A stretch of 64,000 nucleotides of DNA from Paenarthrobacter nicotinovorans (lineage in GTDB: Bacteria; Actinomycetota; Actinomycetes; Actinomycetales; Micrococcaceae): contig NZ_CP089293.1 of NCBI RefSeq assembly GCF_021919345.1, forward strand, positions 1,302,001 through 1,366,000, read 5' to 3'. Numbering within the stretch: the stretch's first letter is position 1; each line of letters starts with the position of its first letter. The notes beneath the pieces were generated by a model. It was not told the origin of the DNA. It saw nothing but the letters and a program-made list of their open reading frames with translations, and ran no database searches. Below, piece after piece: positions 62,656 through 64,000 of this stretch. Position numbers and translations under genes: made by a program.

Positions 62656-64000
62656 GATGCGGGTCCCTCCTGTGCGATGGTGATGGGCTGTTCAAGCAGC
62701 CGGACGGCAGGAAGGCCGGCCTCGGGAAGCAGCCGCGCGCCGTCGTCGTTTCCGGTCAGCTGCCAGTCGCGGCAGATGGTGTCCACGGCCAGGGGGTAGA
62801 CGGTCAATGAGCCGTCCGAGTCCAGGTGGAGGCGGAGGAAGCCTTTGTGGTCCTCGATGGATTGCCCTGACATTTTCCAGGTGGACACCTCCCCGCTTGG
62901 GGTAGCCAGGATGTACAGTGCGAAGGCTTCGCTGCCCAGCACCCACCCGCCAACGTGGACCAATGCCAGCGCCAGGAGCACCACCACCACGTCCGGCCAA
63001 TTGCCGGGCCACGGAACAAGGATGACGACGCCGGCACTCACCGCGAGAGCCGCGAGTTGGAAGAGCGCTCCCCGGGCGAAGACGACAACGCCGGAACTGG
63101 CGATACGGAAGGTCCGGGCCGCCAGGGTGGTCACGCCCAGCAGCACGGGGACGACAAGGACCAGCACGGCAAGAAGGAGAACGGTGTTTCCGTGCGTGAG
63201 CCCGTGGAGCCCGTCCACGAACGATTCACCGCGGAAAGCACTGAACACCGTCCATGCCGTGAGTGCGGCAACCACATGGAGCAGGCCAATGGACAATCCG
63301 AAGCCCGGGTTGCGCACCGGTAGCCATGAAGGGGACAAGGGGTTGGCCAGGCGTGGTCCCAGGAGGTGTGAGTCGGACTGGTCAGGATAGATGGTGGAGC
63401 TTCTGGTGAAACGGCGTCCCGCTGCCGGGTGGCTCCCGGCGGCGGGCACACTGAACGGGTCTCCCGGGACGGCGTGTGCAGGCAGGAGGAGTTCGTCCGG
63501 CAGCCAGTGGGCGTCCGACAGGTACGCCCCACCCAGCCCGCACGTGATGAGCTGTGTCTTCCCTGCATCGGCGCCGGAAGTGTCCTGTTCATAGCGGGAG
63601 TAGTGGTGGAGGTCCCCGGTGAGCCAGAGCCGGACGTTGGCCCCTGTGTCCTCGAACAGCTGCGTGGCCGGATTGAAGCGGCGGCGCAGATAGTCCTGCT
63701 CAAAGAAGCTCACTTGCTGGAATTCAGTGGTTCCTTTGACCCAGAAGGGGGCGGCTACGCAGAGGATGATCGCGTCTCCAGGCTGCAGCTGGGACGTGAC
63801 GCTGCGGTAGAAGTATTCCAGTTGTGGTTCGTCGATGTATTGGCCCAGTTGGCTGTCCAGGCCCAGCAGCCACCAGCCCGGAACGCCGTGATGGCCGGGC
63901 CGTGGTGGTTGTCCGGTGAGCCGCAGGCCGAAGTAGCTGCGGGTCTGGATGGTCCGCCATCCGCCGATGCTTCGTTGCCGCGTGAATACCCGGATGAAGG
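62652..64000 (-). CDS. Metallophosphoesterase-like membrane protein (N-terminus outside window)
   Basis: The frame is open to the window end (last in-frame codon ends at 63998), so the start lies beyond it; about 448 residues are seen. Calcineurin-type metal motifs are visible: GWWLLGLDSQLG and, about 85 residues on, LTGDLHHYSRYE with the His pair. Four membrane helices follow in the second half (for example FGLSIGLLHVVAAL and VVVVLLALALVHVGGWV), then a soluble tail of about 80 residues. The stop overlaps the hydrolase ATG by 4 nt. The first seen gene of the six-gene operon. Confidence 0.82.
   Translation of the reverse strand, partial: FIRVFTRQRSIGGWRTIQTRSYFGLRLTGQPPRPGHHGVPGWWLLGLDSQLGQYIDEPQLEYFYRSVTSQLQPGDAIILCVAAPFWVKGTTEFQQVSFFEQDYLRRRFNPATQLFEDTGANVRLWLTGDLHHYSRYEQDTSGADAGKTQLITCGLGGAYLSDAHWLPDELLLPAHAVPGDPFSVPAAGSHPAAGRRFTRSSTIYPDQSDSHLLGPRLANPLSPSWLPVRNPGFGLSIGLLHVVAALTAWTVFSAFRGESFVDGLHGLTHGNTVLLLAVLVLVVPVLLGVTTLAARTFRIASSGVVVFARGALFQLAALAVSAGVVILVPWPGNWPDVVVVLLALALVHVGGWVLGSEAFALYILATPSGEVSTWKMSGQSIEDHKGFLRLHLDSDGSLTVYPLAVDTICRDWQLTGNDDGARLLPEAGLPAVRLLEQPITIAQEGPAS

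Noticed and set aside
63724..63960. 78-codon open frame on the minus strand
   Set aside because: It is out of frame with the metallophosphoesterase, which is open through the same bases to the window end.

Overview
The window is high-GC chromosomal DNA from an actinobacterium. Gene content and order point to Micrococcaceae, most likely Arthrobacter or Paenarthrobacter: a DUF5719/DUF3499/Trm112/ahcY block, an RpfB-type resuscitation factor next to rsmA-ispE, tRNA-Gln before glmU-prs-rplY-pth-mfd, and frequent GTG/TTG starts. The genus is inferred, not tested. Most of the window is core genome.

Layout. 1-6 kb: the end of a large membrane protein (probably a glycosyltransferase), DUF5719, a zincin-fold relative that has lost its metal motif, DUF3499, Trm112, ahcY. 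6-11.5 kb: L,D-transpeptidase, a Cys-cluster/pentapeptide fusion, divergent RDD and SpoIIM membrane proteins, DUF1461. 11.5-12 kb: a frameshifted remnant and a phased TAGGTGGT repeat array. 12-18.3 kb: acyl-CoA synthetase, protein mannosyltransferase, rsmI, gabD. 18.4-23.5 kb: transglutaminase, DUF58 and MoxR in one leftward operon. 23.6-29.8 kb: TatD hydrolase, RpfB-like factor, rsmA, ispE, ABC-F ATPase. 29.8-31.2 kb: VOC and TetR genes with two 32-bp-period tandem arrays. 31.3-35.6 kb: tRNA-Gln, glmU, prs, L25, pth. 35.7-44.2 kb: three large STAND/LuxR-type ATPase proteins, the third without a DNA-binding domain. 44.2-54.7 kb: sufS-sufU, nhaA, a small three-gene leftward unit, mfd, a YdjM-like membrane protein. 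54.7-58.2 kb: deoC, a DUF222-HNH endonuclease, an FAD oxidoreductase. 58.4-64 kb: six leftward genes, each overlapping the next by exactly 4 nt (metallophosphoesterase, alpha/beta hydrolase, acetoacetate-decarboxylase-like, two small membrane proteins, patatin); the first runs off the window end.

The least explained parts are the STAND ATPase trio with its structured intergenic region, the coupled six-gene lipid-like operon, and the non-coding repeat structures at 11.9 kb and 29.9-30.5 kb. Start codons were chosen by eye from ribosome binding sites and domain limits, and alternatives are named. No homology search was possible, so family names rest on recognised motifs and remembered family patterns.
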